Program-made: the position numbers and the translations under genes | Part shown: positions 7,501 to 17,589 of the stretch, piece after piece | Numbering within the stretch: the stretch's first letter is position 1 | How the letters are laid out: each line of letters opens with the position of its first letter | Source: RFPI01 sp964470195 | Lineage (GTDB): Bacteria > Pseudomonadota > Gammaproteobacteria > Burkholderiales > Methylophilaceae | Assembly: GCA_964470195.1 (NCBI GenBank) | Contig: CAYYBG010000006.1 | Location: forward strand, 1 to 64,000 | DNA length: 64,000 nucleotides | Reading direction: 5' to 3' | The notes under the pieces: model-generated | Database searches by the model: none | The model's input: only the letters and a program-made list of their open reading frames with translations | What the model was told of the DNA's origin: nothing

Positions 7501-9824
7501 TGGTTTTTAAACACCAACTACAACAAGTATTAAAATTTCATTTCCTTTTGGCGATATTTTCGCTGTCTTCACTTGCCTTTGCAGTTCAACCTTTTATCGT
7601 TAAAGATATTCGTGTTGAGGGCCTGCAGCGTACAGAAGCAGGCACAGTATTTAGCTATCTGCCTGTGAAAGTAGGCGAGGAGATGGATGACGACAAGGCT
7701 ACTCAGGCAATTAAATCACTTTATAGTACTGGGTATTTTAAAGACGTACGCATTGAGTATGATCAAGATGTTTTGGTGGTTTATTTGCAAGAGAGACCTG
7801 CTATTGCAGACATCAATATGTCAGGTAATAAATCTTTCCCTACAGATAAGATGAAGGAAGGCCTTAAACAAATTGGTTTGGTTGAAGGTCAAATATTTGA
7901 TAAATCACTTCTTGAGCGTGCTGAACAAGAAATTAAGCGTCAATATCTCTCACAAGGTAAATATTCCGCCAATGTCAAAGCCACATCAAAACCATTAGAG
8001 CGAAATCGTGTATTAGTTAAGTTTGAAATTGAAGAGGGACCTGTTTCTAAGATAAGAGGGATTAATATCGTAGGAAATCTCGCATTTAATGACGATGAGC
8101 TTAAAGACCAATTTAAATTAACCACTCCTGATTGGTTGACTTGGTGGAATAAAAACGACCAGTATTCAAGGCAGAAACTAACTGCAGACCTCGAGTCACT
8201 CCGTTCTTTTTACATGAATCAGGGATTCTTGGAGTTTAATATAGAATCAACGCAGGTATCTATTAGTCCAGATAAGCGAGACATATACATCACAACAAAT
8301 ATTTCTGAGGGTGAAAAATATAATGTTGGTGAGATTAAATTATCTGGTGATTTGATTATTCCTGAAGATGAATTAAAAAATCTAATCCAATTAAAAACTG
8401 GAGAAACCTTTAATCGACAACTTCTTACTGAGTCAACCAAAGCGATGAGCGAGAGACTTAGCAATGAGGGTTATGCTTTTGCTAATGTTAACGCTGTACC
8501 TGAGGTAGATAAAGATAAGCATATCGTAGGCTTTAATTTCATGGTGGATCCCGGTCGTCGAGTTTATGTTCGTCGTATCGTGTTGACCGGAAATACTAGG
8601 ACCAAAGACGAGGTATTGCGTCGTGAAATGCGTCAATTGGAATCCTCATGGTATGGTGGCGATAAAATCAAGCGATCTAAACAACGTTTGGAACGTCTTC
8701 AGTTTTTCTCAGATGTGAATATTGAAACACCGGCCGTAGCGGGTACTACAGATCAAGTTGATGTCAATGTCAGTGTGGCAGAGAGATCAACAGGAAGTGT
8801 TATGTTAGGCGCAGGTCTATCAAGTGCTGAAGGGGTGATTTTAGGGGTTACGGTGAATCAAGCTAACTTCTTGGGTACGGGCAACCGAGTTTCAGCTCAA
8901 GTTAATACAGGTCGAGTCAATACGGTTTATTCGCTTTCATACACTGATCCATACTTTACCCCTGATGGCATCAGCCGGACTTTTAATATCTACCGTAGAG
9001 ATGTCGACACTAGCTTTTTAAGAACTGGGACTTACCAGACATCTTCTTACGGCGGGGGTATCAATTTTGGTGTGCCACTTAATGAACGAGATGCAATTTT
9101 AGCTGGGCTATCATTTGATTACACAGATGTTACCCTTACTCCTGAAAGTCCACCAAATTGGAAGCGTTACTGTAATAACAACATATCAGGCGGTTGTAAC
9201 AACTATTCTTGGGTTTTTACTACTGGATGGTCACATGATACGCGCGATAATATTATGTTCCCAAATAAAGGTGTATTCCAGCGTGCTAACCTTGAAGTTG
9301 GCTTGCCTGGTCTAGATTTGCAATATTACAAGTTAGATTATCGCCATGCATGGTATCAGCCGCTTTCCAAATCGGTAACGCTGATGCTCAATGGTGAGTT
9401 AGGATATGGAAATAGCTATGGTGGTAAAGAGTTTCCATTCTTTAAAAATTACTTTGTTGGCGGTGTAAATAGTGTTCGTGGCTACTTCACGAGTTCTATT
9501 GGCAATAGACTCACCGATAATACAGGTACCTTTAATTTTTATGAAGGTGGTACTAAACGTGTAGTAGGTAATGCAGAGTTATTCTTCCCAGTTCCTGGTC
9601 TGAAGGATTCCAATCAGTTCCGTCTGAGTACCTTTGTTGATACTGGTAGTGTGTGGAGTGAAAGAGAAAGTATTAATCTAACTGAGCTAAGATACTCTGC
9701 TGGCTTGGGGGTCAGTTGGTTTTCACCATTTGGGCCACTTAAATTATTTGTTGCTAAAGCATTTAAAGATCAAGACACCGACAGAACGCAGGTATTCGGT
9801 TTCCAAATGGGTTCGCAGTTCTAA
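7500..9824 (+). CDS. bamA: Outer membrane protein assembly factor BamA
   Basis: Central component of the BAM complex that folds beta-barrel proteins into the outer membrane. 774 residues: signal peptide (about 1-28, ending SSLAFA), five POTRA domains (about 30-430), then a 16-strand barrel ending in phenylalanine (FGFQMGSQF), the usual barrel C-terminus. The VRGY motif of the barrel is visible in NSVRGYFTSS. Next is its periplasmic chaperone partner Skp. Confidence 0.97.
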   Translation: MVFKHQLQQVLKFHFLLAIFSLSSLAFAVQPFIVKDIRVEGLQRTEAGTVFSYLPVKVGEEMDDDKATQAIKSLYSTGYFKDVRIEYDQDVLVVYLQERPAIADINMSGNKSFPTDKMKEGLKQIGLVEGQIFDKSLLERAEQEIKRQYLSQGKYSANVKATSKPLERNRVLVKFEIEEGPVSKIRGINIVGNLAFNDDELKDQFKLTTPDWLTWWNKNDQYSRQKLTADLESLRSFYMNQGFLEFNIESTQVSISPDKRDIYITTNISEGEKYNVGEIKLSGDLIIPEDELKNLIQLKTGETFNRQLLTESTKAMSERLSNEGYAFANVNAVPEVDKDKHIVGFNFMVDPGRRVYVRRIVLTGNTRTKDEVLRREMRQLESSWYGGDKIKRSKQRLERLQFFSDVNIETPAVAGTTDQVDVNVSVAERSTGSVMLGAGLSSAEGVILGVTVNQANFLGTGNRVSAQVNTGRVNTVYSLSYTDPYFTPDGISRTFNIYRRDVDTSFLRTGTYQTSSYGGGINFGVPLNERDAILAGLSFDYTDVTLTPESPPNWKRYCNNNISGGCNNYSWVFTTGWSHDTRDNIMFPNKGVFQRANLEVGLPGLDLQYYKLDYRHAWYQPLSKSVTLMLNGELGYGNSYGGKEFPFFKNYFVGGVNSVRGYFTSSIGNRLTDNTGTFNFYEGGTKRVVGNAELFFPVPGLKDSNQFRLSTFVDTGSVWSERESINLTELRYSAGLGVSWFSPFGPLKLFVAKAFKDQDTDRTQVFGFQMGSQF

Positions 9825-9851
9825 ATAAAATTGTATCTAGGAGATGATAAA

Positions 9852-10355
9852 GTGAGTAGATTGTTAAAAGCATTGTTGTTAGGTAGCTTTGTATTAGGAT
9901 CATTCACCATTAATGCAGCTGAGTTAAAAATTGGATATGTTCAAGTAGAAAAGATCCTACAAGATGCTCCTCAAACGACAGAGAGCAGCAAAAAGTTAGA
10001 AAAAGAATTTGCCCCTCGCTCGCAAGAGCTAGACAAAATGCAAAAACAAATCAAAGATTTAGAAACAGCTCTAGATAAAGACGGCTTGACTATGTCTGAG
10101 ACAGATCGCAAAAATAAAGAGCGTGATGTGTCTAATATTAAAATCGAGTTTCAACGTAAGCAGCGTGAACTGCGTGAGGATCTTACCATGCGCAAAAATG
10201 AAGAACTTGCTACATTGCAAGATCGAATTAACAAAGCTGTTACTTCCGTTTCTGAAACTGAAGGATATGATTTGGTGGTTTACAGTGGAGTAGCATATGC
10301 CAGTAAAAAAATAGATATTACTGACAAAGTGCTGAAATCTCTCGGTAAGAAATAA
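9852..10355 (+). CDS. skp: Periplasmic chaperone Skp/OmpH
   Basis: Trimeric periplasmic holdase that carries unfolded outer-membrane proteins to BamA. I place the start at GTG 9852, eight bases after AGGAG (9839-9843); a start at TTG 9831 would put the Shine-Dalgarno inside the gene. That gives 167 residues: a signal peptide ending INAA, then ELKIGYVQVEKIL and a long charged coiled coil (about residues 45-120) typical of Skp tentacles. The bamA-skp-lpxD order is conserved. Confidence 0.93.
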   Translation: MSRLLKALLLGSFVLGSFTINAAELKIGYVQVEKILQDAPQTTESSKKLEKEFAPRSQELDKMQKQIKDLETALDKDGLTMSETDRKNKERDVSNIKIEFQRKQRELREDLTMRKNEELATLQDRINKAVTSVSETEGYDLVVYSGVAYASKKIDITDKVLKSLGKK

Positions 10356-10365
10356 CGCTTATTCA

Positions 10366-11412
10366 GTGAAACTCTCTCTCAGCGAAATTATTCAAAAACT
10401 GGGCGGACGTCTGGAGGGGGAAGATGTATTTGTCACTAAATTATCCTCATTGGCGAATGCTGCAATTGGGGATATTTGTTTTTTTTCCAATACAAAATTT
10501 ACCTCAGAACTTTCTAAAACTTCCGCCAGTGCGGTAGTCATTTCTCAAGAAAATAGTAAGTTAACCAGTATCCCTAAAATTATTACTGAAAATCCATATG
10601 CTTACTTTGCACAATTATCCTCATTATTTAACCCTCCCACAACTTATCAGGCCAATATTCATTTAAGCTCGGTAATATCTGATACAGCAAAGGTACCAGC
10701 ATCATGTCATATAGGCGCGAATGTATTTATTGATGATGGTGTGGTACTGGGTGAGGATGTCGTTATTCTAGCTAATAGCGTTATCGGAAAGAATGTTGAG
10801 ATTGATGATCACACCAAAATCGATTCGAATTGTGTGATCTATCATGATTGTAAAATTGGTAAACACTGCCATCTTTTCTCAGGTGTTGTGATTGGAGCTG
10901 ATGGTTTTGGCTATGCCCCACAGAATAATGAGTGGGTAAAAATTCCTCAAATAGGGCGTGTAATCATTGCAGATAATGTTGATATTGGAGCTAATACATC
11001 GATTGACCGTGGTGCATTAGACGATACAATTATTGGTAAGGGAGTCAAACTAGACAACCAAATTCAAATTGGCCACAACTGCGTTATCGGAGAGCATACT
11101 GTGATTGCAGGATGTGTTGGTATAGCGGGTAGTGCTAAAATAGGAAGACATTGCAGAATTGGCGGTGCTGCGATGATTCTGGGACATCTTGAGATTACTG
11201 ACTATGTCACAATCTCACCTGGAACAATGATTACCAGATCGATACTGAAACCAGAAACTTACACAGCTTTAATGCCGTTTATGCAACATAATGAATGGCT
11301 TAAATTAGCAGTCAACATTAAAAAACTGTCTCACTTAACGGATAAAGTGAAACATTTGCAACATCAGCTTGATACAATTCAAGCAAAAGAAAATACAGAA
11401 AAGAAAGAATGA
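10366..11412 (+). CDS. lpxD: UDP-3-O-acylglucosamine N-acyltransferase
   Basis: Third step of lipid A synthesis: transfers a 3-hydroxyacyl chain from ACP to the 2-amino group. 348 residues from a GTG start. The N-terminal uridine-binding domain covers about 1-100, followed by left-handed beta-helix hexapeptide repeats (about 105-290). The catalytic histidine lies in QIQIGHNCVIG. No convincing Shine-Dalgarno is seen. fabZ begins 2 bases after the stop, suggesting coupled translation. Confidence 0.97.
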   Translation: MKLSLSEIIQKLGGRLEGEDVFVTKLSSLANAAIGDICFFSNTKFTSELSKTSASAVVISQENSKLTSIPKIITENPYAYFAQLSSLFNPPTTYQANIHLSSVISDTAKVPASCHIGANVFIDDGVVLGEDVVILANSVIGKNVEIDDHTKIDSNCVIYHDCKIGKHCHLFSGVVIGADGFGYAPQNNEWVKIPQIGRVIIADNVDIGANTSIDRGALDDTIIGKGVKLDNQIQIGHNCVIGEHTVIAGCVGIAGSAKIGRHCRIGGAAMILGHLEITDYVTISPGTMITRSILKPETYTALMPFMQHNEWLKLAVNIKKLSHLTDKVKHLQHQLDTIQAKENTEKKE

Positions 11413-11413
11413 T

Positions 11414-11875
11414 ATGAGCGATAGTGCTTTAAACTCAATGGACATTCATCAAATACTTGAGCATCTACCTCATCGATATCCTTTTATGCTGATTGACCGC
11501 GTTCAGTCTCTTGAGTTGGGTAAAGAAATTGTGGCAATCAAAAATGTCAGTATGAATGAACCTTATTTTCCAGGTCATTTTCCTTACCACCCTGTAATGC
11601 CCGGTGTTTTGATTGTTGAGGCAATGGCGCAAGCTGCTGCTATCCTCTCATTTAAAACAATGGGAGCCAAACCAACGGATGATGCTGTTTACTATTTTGC
11701 TGGAATTGATAGCGCTCGTTTTAAAAAGCCTGTTTCTCCAGGTGACCAATTAGTATTAAAAGTAAGTATTGAACGTATTCTACGTGGAATATGGAAATAT
11801 AAAGGTGTGGCTCTAGTCGACGACCAAGTCGTGGCCGAGGCTGAGATGATGTGTATCCTCAAGGAAATCGAGTAG
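11414..11875 (+). CDS. fabZ: 3-hydroxyacyl-ACP dehydratase FabZ
   Basis: Dehydrates 3-hydroxyacyl-ACP during fatty acid elongation, competing with LpxA/LpxD for hydroxyacyl chains. 153 residues from ATG 11414; the in-frame stretch from 11369 overlaps lpxD and is not family-like. Catalytic His55 and Glu69 lie in FPGHFPYHPVMPGVLIVEA. The signature LPHRYPFMLIDRV is present. Its stop TAG shares a base with the GTG of lpxA. Confidence 0.97.
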   Translation: MSDSALNSMDIHQILEHLPHRYPFMLIDRVQSLELGKEIVAIKNVSMNEPYFPGHFPYHPVMPGVLIVEAMAQAAAILSFKTMGAKPTDDAVYYFAGIDSARFKKPVSPGDQLVLKVSIERILRGIWKYKGVALVDDQVVAEAEMMCILKEIE

Positions 11876-12651
11876 TGACTAAGATTCATCCAACCGCACT
11901 GGTTGATCCCAAAGCTGAGATTGCTTCAGAGGTTGAAATTGGTCCTTATTCAATTATCGGTCCTTATGTAAAAATTGATACTGGAACTCGTGTTTCTGCC
12001 CATGTCACTATTCAAGGGCACACAACGATTGGAAAAAATAATCAGATTTTCCAATTTAACTCACTGGGTGAAGTACCTCAGGACAAAAAATATAAGCAAG
12101 AGAATACAAAATTAGTGATTGGGGACAACAATACTATCCGAGAGTTTTGCACCTTTAACCTAGGCACTGTGCAAGATAGAGGAGTCACCGAAATCGGCGA
12201 TAACAATTGGATTATGGCTTATGTGCATATCGCACATGATTGTAGCGTTGGAAATAATGTCATTATGGCAAATAACTCATCCTTGGCTGGGCATGTGGAA
12301 ATTCATGACTATGCTATTTTAGGGGGATTTACGCTCATACATCAATTTTGCAAAATTGGCGCTCATGTTATTACAGCTGTTGGCTCAGTGGTATTTAAAG
12401 ATATCCCGCCATATATCACCGCGTCAGGTTATGATGCTAATCCACACGGTATCAATTCTGAAGGTTTGAAGCGAAGAAACTTCACTTCTGAACAGATGCT
12501 GAATATCAAAAGAGCCTATAAAGCACTTTATCGCAATGGACTCAGTCTTGATGAAGCCAAAACTGAGCTGCAAAAAATGTCACTCACGGCTCCAGAAATA
12601 TCTATTATGGCTGAGTTTCTAAATCAAACTGCGCGTGGTATTATCCGCTAA
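11875..12651 (+). CDS. lpxA: UDP-N-acetylglucosamine O-acyltransferase
   Basis: First step of lipid A synthesis, acylating UDP-GlcNAc. 258 residues from GTG 11875 (VTKIHPTALVDPKAEIA), which matches the family N-terminus and overlaps the fabZ stop by one base. The first two thirds are hexapeptide repeats forming a left-handed helix. The catalytic histidine lies in MAYVHIAHDCSVG, and the C-terminus is helical as in other LpxA. Confidence 0.97.
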   Translation: MTKIHPTALVDPKAEIASEVEIGPYSIIGPYVKIDTGTRVSAHVTIQGHTTIGKNNQIFQFNSLGEVPQDKKYKQENTKLVIGDNNTIREFCTFNLGTVQDRGVTEIGDNNWIMAYVHIAHDCSVGNNVIMANNSSLAGHVEIHDYAILGGFTLIHQFCKIGAHVITAVGSVVFKDIPPYITASGYDANPHGINSEGLKRRNFTSEQMLNIKRAYKALYRNGLSLDEAKTELQKMSLTAPEISIMAEFLNQTARGIIR

Positions 12652-12655
12652 TTGT

Positions 12656-13807
12656 ATGGCTAAAACCGTTGCTATTGTTGCTGGAGAGGCGTCCGGTGAT
12701 TTAATTGCTAGTGGATTGTTAATTCAACTCAAAAAAAAACATCCAGAAATTCAATTCATCGGGGTAGGTGGACCTTTGATGGCAGCTGCTGGATTAAAGT
12801 CGTTATTCCCCTTCGAGAAATTATCTCTACATGGTTATGGTTGGGATGTGCTTAAGCAAATCCCATCATTACTTGTCGCAAGAAGCCGATTGGCTCAACA
12901 AATAATTAATGCAAAGCCTAATGTTTTTATTGGTGTTGATGCCCCTGATTTTAATTTATCTCTGGAACGCAGGGTTAAAAATGCCGGTATTCCCACTGTT
13001 CATTATGTAAGTCCTTCTATTTGGGCTTGGCGTAAAGGGAGGTTAGCCAAGATAAAGTGTTGTGTTAGCAAAATGCTGACCTTATTTCCTTTTGAAGCAG
13101 CATATTATCATCAAAAGAATATTGATGTTGATTACGTCGGTCATCCACTTGCAGACCTTTATCCAATGGTTCCACAGACTGAAACAGCTAGAGAAAAACT
13201 TGGTCTTGATTCAAATGTTAGGGTGATTGCTATGTTGCCTGGTAGCCGAATAAGCGAGATAAATATGCTTTCTGACATCATGCTTCAAACAGCAGCAATT
13301 GTCGCAAAAGATCATCCAGATACAGTATTTCTTGTTCCACTGGTCAGCCAACAAACCAAAGCACTATTTGAATCAAAAATGTACCAGTTTTTTGAGACGA
13401 TTGAGCATTTACCTAAAATCAAAGTAATGTTTGGCCATGCAAGAATTGCAATGGAAGCCTCTAATGTAGTATTAGTTGCTTCTGGTACTGCAACCCTCGA
13501 GGCTGCACTTCTCAAAAAACCTATGGTTATCACATATAAAGTTTCGTGGTTAAGCTGGCAAATTTTAAAACGTTTAAGCTATTTGCCGTTCGTTGGGCTG
13601 CCAAATATTCTAACGAATCAGATGGTCGTTCCTGAATTGATCCAAAATGAAGCTAAACCTGTTTTGATTGCTAAAAATTTAAATGATTTGATTATAGATA
13701 AAAATCGAATAAATCAGATTGTGGAAAAGTTTACAGAGATTCATCAAGCACTTCGCCAAAATACCGAGGCAAAAATCACCGCCATTATCGAACAGTATCT
13801 AAAATGA
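12656..13807 (+). CDS. lpxB: Lipid-A-disaccharide synthase
   Basis: GT19 glycosyltransferase joining UDP-diacylglucosamine and lipid X at the inner membrane. 383 residues from ATG 12656, four bases after lpxA. Motifs: VAGEASGDLIASGL at the N-terminus, GVGGPLM, GVDAPDFNLSLE, YVSPSIWAWRKGR, and ASGTATLEAAL in the C-terminal nucleotide-binding half. The stop overlaps rnhB by four bases (ATGA). Confidence 0.97.
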   Translation: MAKTVAIVAGEASGDLIASGLLIQLKKKHPEIQFIGVGGPLMAAAGLKSLFPFEKLSLHGYGWDVLKQIPSLLVARSRLAQQIINAKPNVFIGVDAPDFNLSLERRVKNAGIPTVHYVSPSIWAWRKGRLAKIKCCVSKMLTLFPFEAAYYHQKNIDVDYVGHPLADLYPMVPQTETAREKLGLDSNVRVIAMLPGSRISEINMLSDIMLQTAAIVAKDHPDTVFLVPLVSQQTKALFESKMYQFFETIEHLPKIKVMFGHARIAMEASNVVLVASGTATLEAALLKKPMVITYKVSWLSWQILKRLSYLPFVGLPNILTNQMVVPELIQNEAKPVLIAKNLNDLIIDKNRINQIVEKFTEIHQALRQNTEAKITAIIEQYLK

Positions 13808-14379
13808 AAATGACATTGATAGCAGGTGTTGATGAGGCGGGGCGGGGGCCACTGGCTGGTGCAGTGTATGCAGCTGCCGTCATCCTCAAACCCGAAAATC
13901 AAATACAGGGCCTAGCGGATTCGAAAACACTGTCTGAAAAGAAGCGCGAACAACTCAATCAGAATATCAAGCAACATGCATTAGCATGGTCAATCGCAAG
14001 TGCATCTGTTGAAGAGATTGATAATATCAATATATTACAAGCAAGTTTATTAGCGATGAAAAGAGCTATCCAGCAGCTTGAAATTTTACCAACCAATATT
14101 TTGGTAGATGGTCTATATCTTCCTGAAATTGATATTCCTGGTGAAGCTGTCATTAAAGGTGACAGCAAATATGCTTGTATTTCTGCGGCTTCTATTTTGG
14201 CCAAGGTAGCTAGGGATGAAGAGCTGTATCGATTGGATAGTATTTATCCTGATTATGGATTTGCCCTCCACAAAGGCTATCCCACAAAAATGCATCTAGA
14301 GAGAATCGAACAGTTCGGAGTTTTACCTATCCATAGAAAAACATTTGCTCCAATTAAAAAGCTGATGCAGAAAACTTGA
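13804..14379 (+). CDS. rnhB: Ribonuclease HII
   Basis: Removes ribonucleotides misincorporated into DNA. 191 residues. The metal-binding GVDEAGRGPLAGAV lies at the N-terminus, ILVDGLYLPE mid-protein and KGDSKYACISAASILAKVARDEE after it, matching the four-acid RNase HII active site. Start ATG overlaps the lpxB stop by four bases; it is the last gene of the lipid A run, and the next gene converges 11 bases away. Confidence 0.97.
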   Translation: MKMTLIAGVDEAGRGPLAGAVYAAAVILKPENQIQGLADSKTLSEKKREQLNQNIKQHALAWSIASASVEEIDNINILQASLLAMKRAIQQLEILPTNILVDGLYLPEIDIPGEAVIKGDSKYACISAASILAKVARDEELYRLDSIYPDYGFALHKGYPTKMHLERIEQFGVLPIHRKTFAPIKKLMQKT

Positions 14380-14390
14380 CCTTAGCTCTA

Positions 14391-15131
14391 TCAAGCAAGT
14401 ATCAGGAATATGCAAGGTTGCTTGTGTAGTTCAGGGGTATCTTCTTGACGCCATCTTTTCGCCGAGAGCGTTTTTATCGATTCATCGCTTAAACTAATGT
14501 TTTTAGCTACACATATCATCGTGTGGTCTGCGCAATGGGTGATTAAATCCTCGAATAAATGTTGATTACGATAGGGCGTTTCAATAAAAATTTGTGTTTG
14601 ATTTTTCTGTTTTGACTCTACCTCCAGGGTTAAGATTTTGGCAATTCGTTGCTTTTTTTCTGCTGGTAAGTATCCATAAAAAGCAAACTGCTGGCCATTC
14701 AATCCAGACGCCATCAGGCTCATAATAATGGAGGATGGTCCGACTAGAGGAATACACTTGATTGACTTTAATTGAGCCAGTTGAACTAAGTCAGCACCGG
14801 GGTCTGCGATAGCAGGGCAGCCTGCTTCTGAGATGACCGCCATATCGTGACCAGATAATAGCGGTAGCATAATACTATCCAAGGTATTTTTTGCAGTGTG
14901 CTCGTCCAAAACCGTCAAGTGTAACTGTCGTATCGGTGTTGGATGCTGAATTGTCGCTAAGAAATGCCGGGCCGTTTTCTCATTTTCAACAACAAAATAA
15001 TTTAATTGCTTAATTTTTGCTATTACTTGACTGGGAAGTACCCAAGCATAATCTTGCTGGCCTAATGAAGTCGGGATTAGGTAAAGCTTACCTAAACTAG
15101 ATAAGTCGCTAGACAATATTGATTCCCTCAT
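14391..15131 (-). CDS. SAM-dependent methyltransferase, RsmI-like (tetrapyrrole methylase fold)
   Basis: 246 residues. KLYLIPTSLG near the N-terminus and SEAGCPAIADPGADLV mid-protein match the RsmI (16S rRNA 2'-O-methyl C1402) family layout; GPSSIIMSLMASG follows. It looks like the betaproteobacterial RsmI paralogue usually next to maf rather than RsmI itself, so its substrate is unknown. The start is uncertain: ATG 15131 has no Shine-Dalgarno, whereas TTG 15116 sits seven bases after GAGGGA. Either start overlaps the maf 3' end. Confidence 0.85.
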   Translation of the reverse strand: MRESILSSDLSSLGKLYLIPTSLGQQDYAWVLPSQVIAKIKQLNYFVVENEKTARHFLATIQHPTPIRQLHLTVLDEHTAKNTLDSIMLPLLSGHDMAVISEAGCPAIADPGADLVQLAQLKSIKCIPLVGPSSIIMSLMASGLNGQQFAFYGYLPAEKKQRIAKILTLEVESKQKNQTQIFIETPYRNQHLFEDLITHCADHTMICVAKNISLSDESIKTLSAKRWRQEDTPELHKQPCIFLILA

Positions 15132-15687
15132 TAGTCAGCATACTGACCAACTGTATTAGAGGTAAACCTATGAGTGCATTAGGATCATCCCCTCTAATAT
15201 AGTCTAATAAAGCCACACCTAAACCTTCAGATTTTGCACTTCCAGCGCAATCGTAGGGTTGTTCACGTCTGAGGTAGTTTTCTATCTGTTGATCCGATAA
15301 TGTCCTAAACTTAACTTCGACATCTACCACAGCACTTTGAATATTTTCTGTAGTTGCGTTAAATAAGCAAATCCCACTATGAAAAATTATCTTTTTACCT
15401 TGCATCAGGCTAAGTTGTTTTACGGCATTTTCGTGATTTAGTGGTTTGCCTATTGCTTGATGATCAAAGCTTGCTACTTGGTCACAACCAATGACTAGAG
15501 AATTTGGATGTTGCACACCAACTGAGCGAGCTTTCTCTATGGATAACCTAAGCGCAGTTTGTTGAGGGGACTCGTTTTGCAAAGGTGTTTCATCGACAAA
15601 AGGGGCAATCACAGAAAAATTCAGCTGCAATTGTTGCAGCTGTTTTTTTCGATACACAGAGGAGGAGGCTAAAATGAGATGATTCAT
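15109..15687 (-). CDS. Maf family nucleoside triphosphate pyrophosphatase (YceF-like)
   Basis: House-cleaning hydrolase of modified nucleotides; the YceF subgroup prefers 7-methyl-GTP. 192 residues. Phosphate-binding LASSSVYRKKQLQQL is at the N-terminus, VDETP around residue 33, catalytic-region GCDQVASFD mid-protein, and YDCAGSAKSEGLG near the C-terminus. Its position beside yceD-rpmF-plsX supports the YceF rather than the YhdE subgroup. It overlaps the methyltransferase downstream. Confidence 0.92.
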   Translation of the reverse strand: MNHLILASSSVYRKKQLQQLQLNFSVIAPFVDETPLQNESPQQTALRLSIEKARSVGVQHPNSLVIGCDQVASFDHQAIGKPLNHENAVKQLSLMQGKKIIFHSGICLFNATTENIQSAVVDVEVKFRTLSDQQIENYLRREQPYDCAGSAKSEGLGVALLDYIRGDDPNALIGLPLIQLVSMLTNEGINIV

Positions 15688-15720
15688 AACAAATCACCGA
15701 TAATATCTCGGTATGTCAGG

Positions 15721-17562
15721 CTATTCAGGCTGGATTTCAAGGAGTGATTCATCTGGGGTCACACTGTCACCTTTATTGACATGTACAGCAACCACCACAC
15801 CTGATTTTGGCGCTTGGATTTCATTCTCCATTTTCATTGCCTCAATGACTAAAACAGGGAATCCAGCTTGTACTTTATCGCCAGCCTTCACTTTTACCTC
15901 AACGATGGTTCCTGGCATTGCTGTTGTTACACATCCTTGGTGAGTGGGACGTGGACGTCCGCTAGTTGCCTTAGATGCATTGGATTTCTTTTTCTGGCCA
16001 GAGGATTTACCATTTACTTCAATTTCACTCAGTGTTTCAACTATCACCTCTTCAGCGATACCATCTACTGACACATAGAAGGGACGTTTTTCTTCTCCAA
16101 CATGGCCACTTCCTGTCAATTTAACGTGGAATGTTTCTCCATGTAGGGTGATATTGAATTCATTTGGAGCAAAACGTGCTTCATTAACCGCTGATGCTTC
16201 TTTACTGAGTAAAGGTTCAGGCTTTAGGCTATTAGCATTACGCTCTTTCAAGAAGGTGGTAGCTAGATCTGGGAACATGGCGTAAGTCAACACATCTTCT
16301 TCTGATTTAACTAATGCCTCGCACTCAGATCTGAGTTTATCCATTTCATCTTCGAGTAAGTCGGCTGGACGGCAGTCAATGATTTGATTATCACCAACCG
16401 CAAGCTTTCTGATTGTGTCATTGATATTGCCGGGAGCTTTACCATAATGGCCAAGCAAATAGCTCTTTACTTCATTGGTCACAGATTTATAGCGTTCTCC
16501 GGTCATGACGTTGAGTACCGCTTGGGTACCAACAATTTGTGATGTTGGTGTAACCAGCGGCGGAAAACCCAAGTCCTCACGCACTCTAGGAATTTCTGCT
16601 AACACCTCATCCATACGGTTTAATGCACCTTGTTCTTTCAACTGATTGGAAAGGTTAGAAATCATACCGCCTGGTACTTGATTGACTAAAACTCGAGTAT
16701 CTACGCCGGTGAATTCACTCTCGAATTGCCAGTATTTCTTTCTGACATCACGGAAATAGGCAGTCACTTCTTGTAATGCAGCCAAATCAAGACCGGTATC
16801 ATATTCTGTGCCTTTAAATGCGGCGACGATACTTTCGGTGGTGGGATGACTTGCTCCTTCAGAGAAAGACGAGTTACATGTGTCAATGATGGTTGCCCCG
16901 TTTTCCACGCCTCTTAATAGACACATACTGGCTAAACCAGAGGTTGCATGACTATGTAAGTGAACAGGTACACGAACCGCTTGAGTCAGAGCTTTAATAA
17001 TATCTGTTGTCATTTGCGGCGTGAGTAAACCAGCCATATCTTTAATTGCAATGGTATCTGAGCCCATTTGCTCTAGCTGTTTAGCCATCTCAACGAAATA
17101 AGGAATATCATGAACTGGGCTAGTGGTATAGGCTATGGTGCCCTCAGCATGCTTTTTAGCTTGTTTGACGGCTTCGATAGATACTCTAATATTTCTAATA
17201 TCGTTCATCGCATCAAATACACGGAAAACATCCACACCATTGTCAGCAGATTTTTTAATAAAAGCCCGCACCACGTCGTCAGAGTAGTGGCGATATCCTA
17301 AAAGGTTTTGTCCGCGTAGCAACATCTGGAGTGGCGTGTTAGGCAAAGCTTTTCTAAGTTTAGTCAGCCTCTCCCATGGGTCTTCTTTTAGATACCGAAC
17401 ACAAGCATCAAAAGTTGCACCACCCCAAGCCTCTAGAGACCAGAAGCCAATAGAGTCTAATTTGCTACAAATAGGTAGCATATCGCTAGTGCGCATACGA
17501 GTCGCAATCAGCGACTGATGACCATCTCGAAGAACCAGTTCTGTAATGTGTACTTTTGCCAT
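15721..17562 (-). CDS. pycB: Pyruvate carboxylase subunit B / oxaloacetate decarboxylase alpha-type carboxyltransferase with biotin domain
   Basis: 613 residues. The N-terminal carboxyltransferase barrel (ELVLRDGHQSLIATRMR at the start; metal-site region HLHSHATSGLA) is followed by a conserved carboxylase region and a C-terminal biotinyl domain with biotin Lys577 in EAMKMEN. Next to a biotin carboxylase subunit and without membrane OadB/OadG partners, it most likely carboxylates pyruvate to oxaloacetate (anaplerosis) rather than pumping sodium. A linker rich in Lys and Ser precedes the biotin domain. The alternative reading, OadA, cannot be excluded from sequence alone. Confidence 0.9.
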   Translation of the reverse strand: MAKVHITELVLRDGHQSLIATRMRTSDMLPICSKLDSIGFWSLEAWGGATFDACVRYLKEDPWERLTKLRKALPNTPLQMLLRGQNLLGYRHYSDDVVRAFIKKSADNGVDVFRVFDAMNDIRNIRVSIEAVKQAKKHAEGTIAYTTSPVHDIPYFVEMAKQLEQMGSDTIAIKDMAGLLTPQMTTDIIKALTQAVRVPVHLHSHATSGLASMCLLRGVENGATIIDTCNSSFSEGASHPTTESIVAAFKGTEYDTGLDLAALQEVTAYFRDVRKKYWQFESEFTGVDTRVLVNQVPGGMISNLSNQLKEQGALNRMDEVLAEIPRVREDLGFPPLVTPTSQIVGTQAVLNVMTGERYKSVTNEVKSYLLGHYGKAPGNINDTIRKLAVGDNQIIDCRPADLLEDEMDKLRSECEALVKSEEDVLTYAMFPDLATTFLKERNANSLKPEPLLSKEASAVNEARFAPNEFNITLHGETFHVKLTGSGHVGEEKRPFYVSVDGIAEEVIVETLSEIEVNGKSSGQKKKSNASKATSGRPRPTHQGCVTTAMPGTIVEVKVKAGDKVQAGFPVLVIEAMKMENEIQAPKSGVVVAVHVNKGDSVTPDESLLEIQPE

Positions 17563-17589
17563 AATCTACCAAATAAATTAAATCAAAAT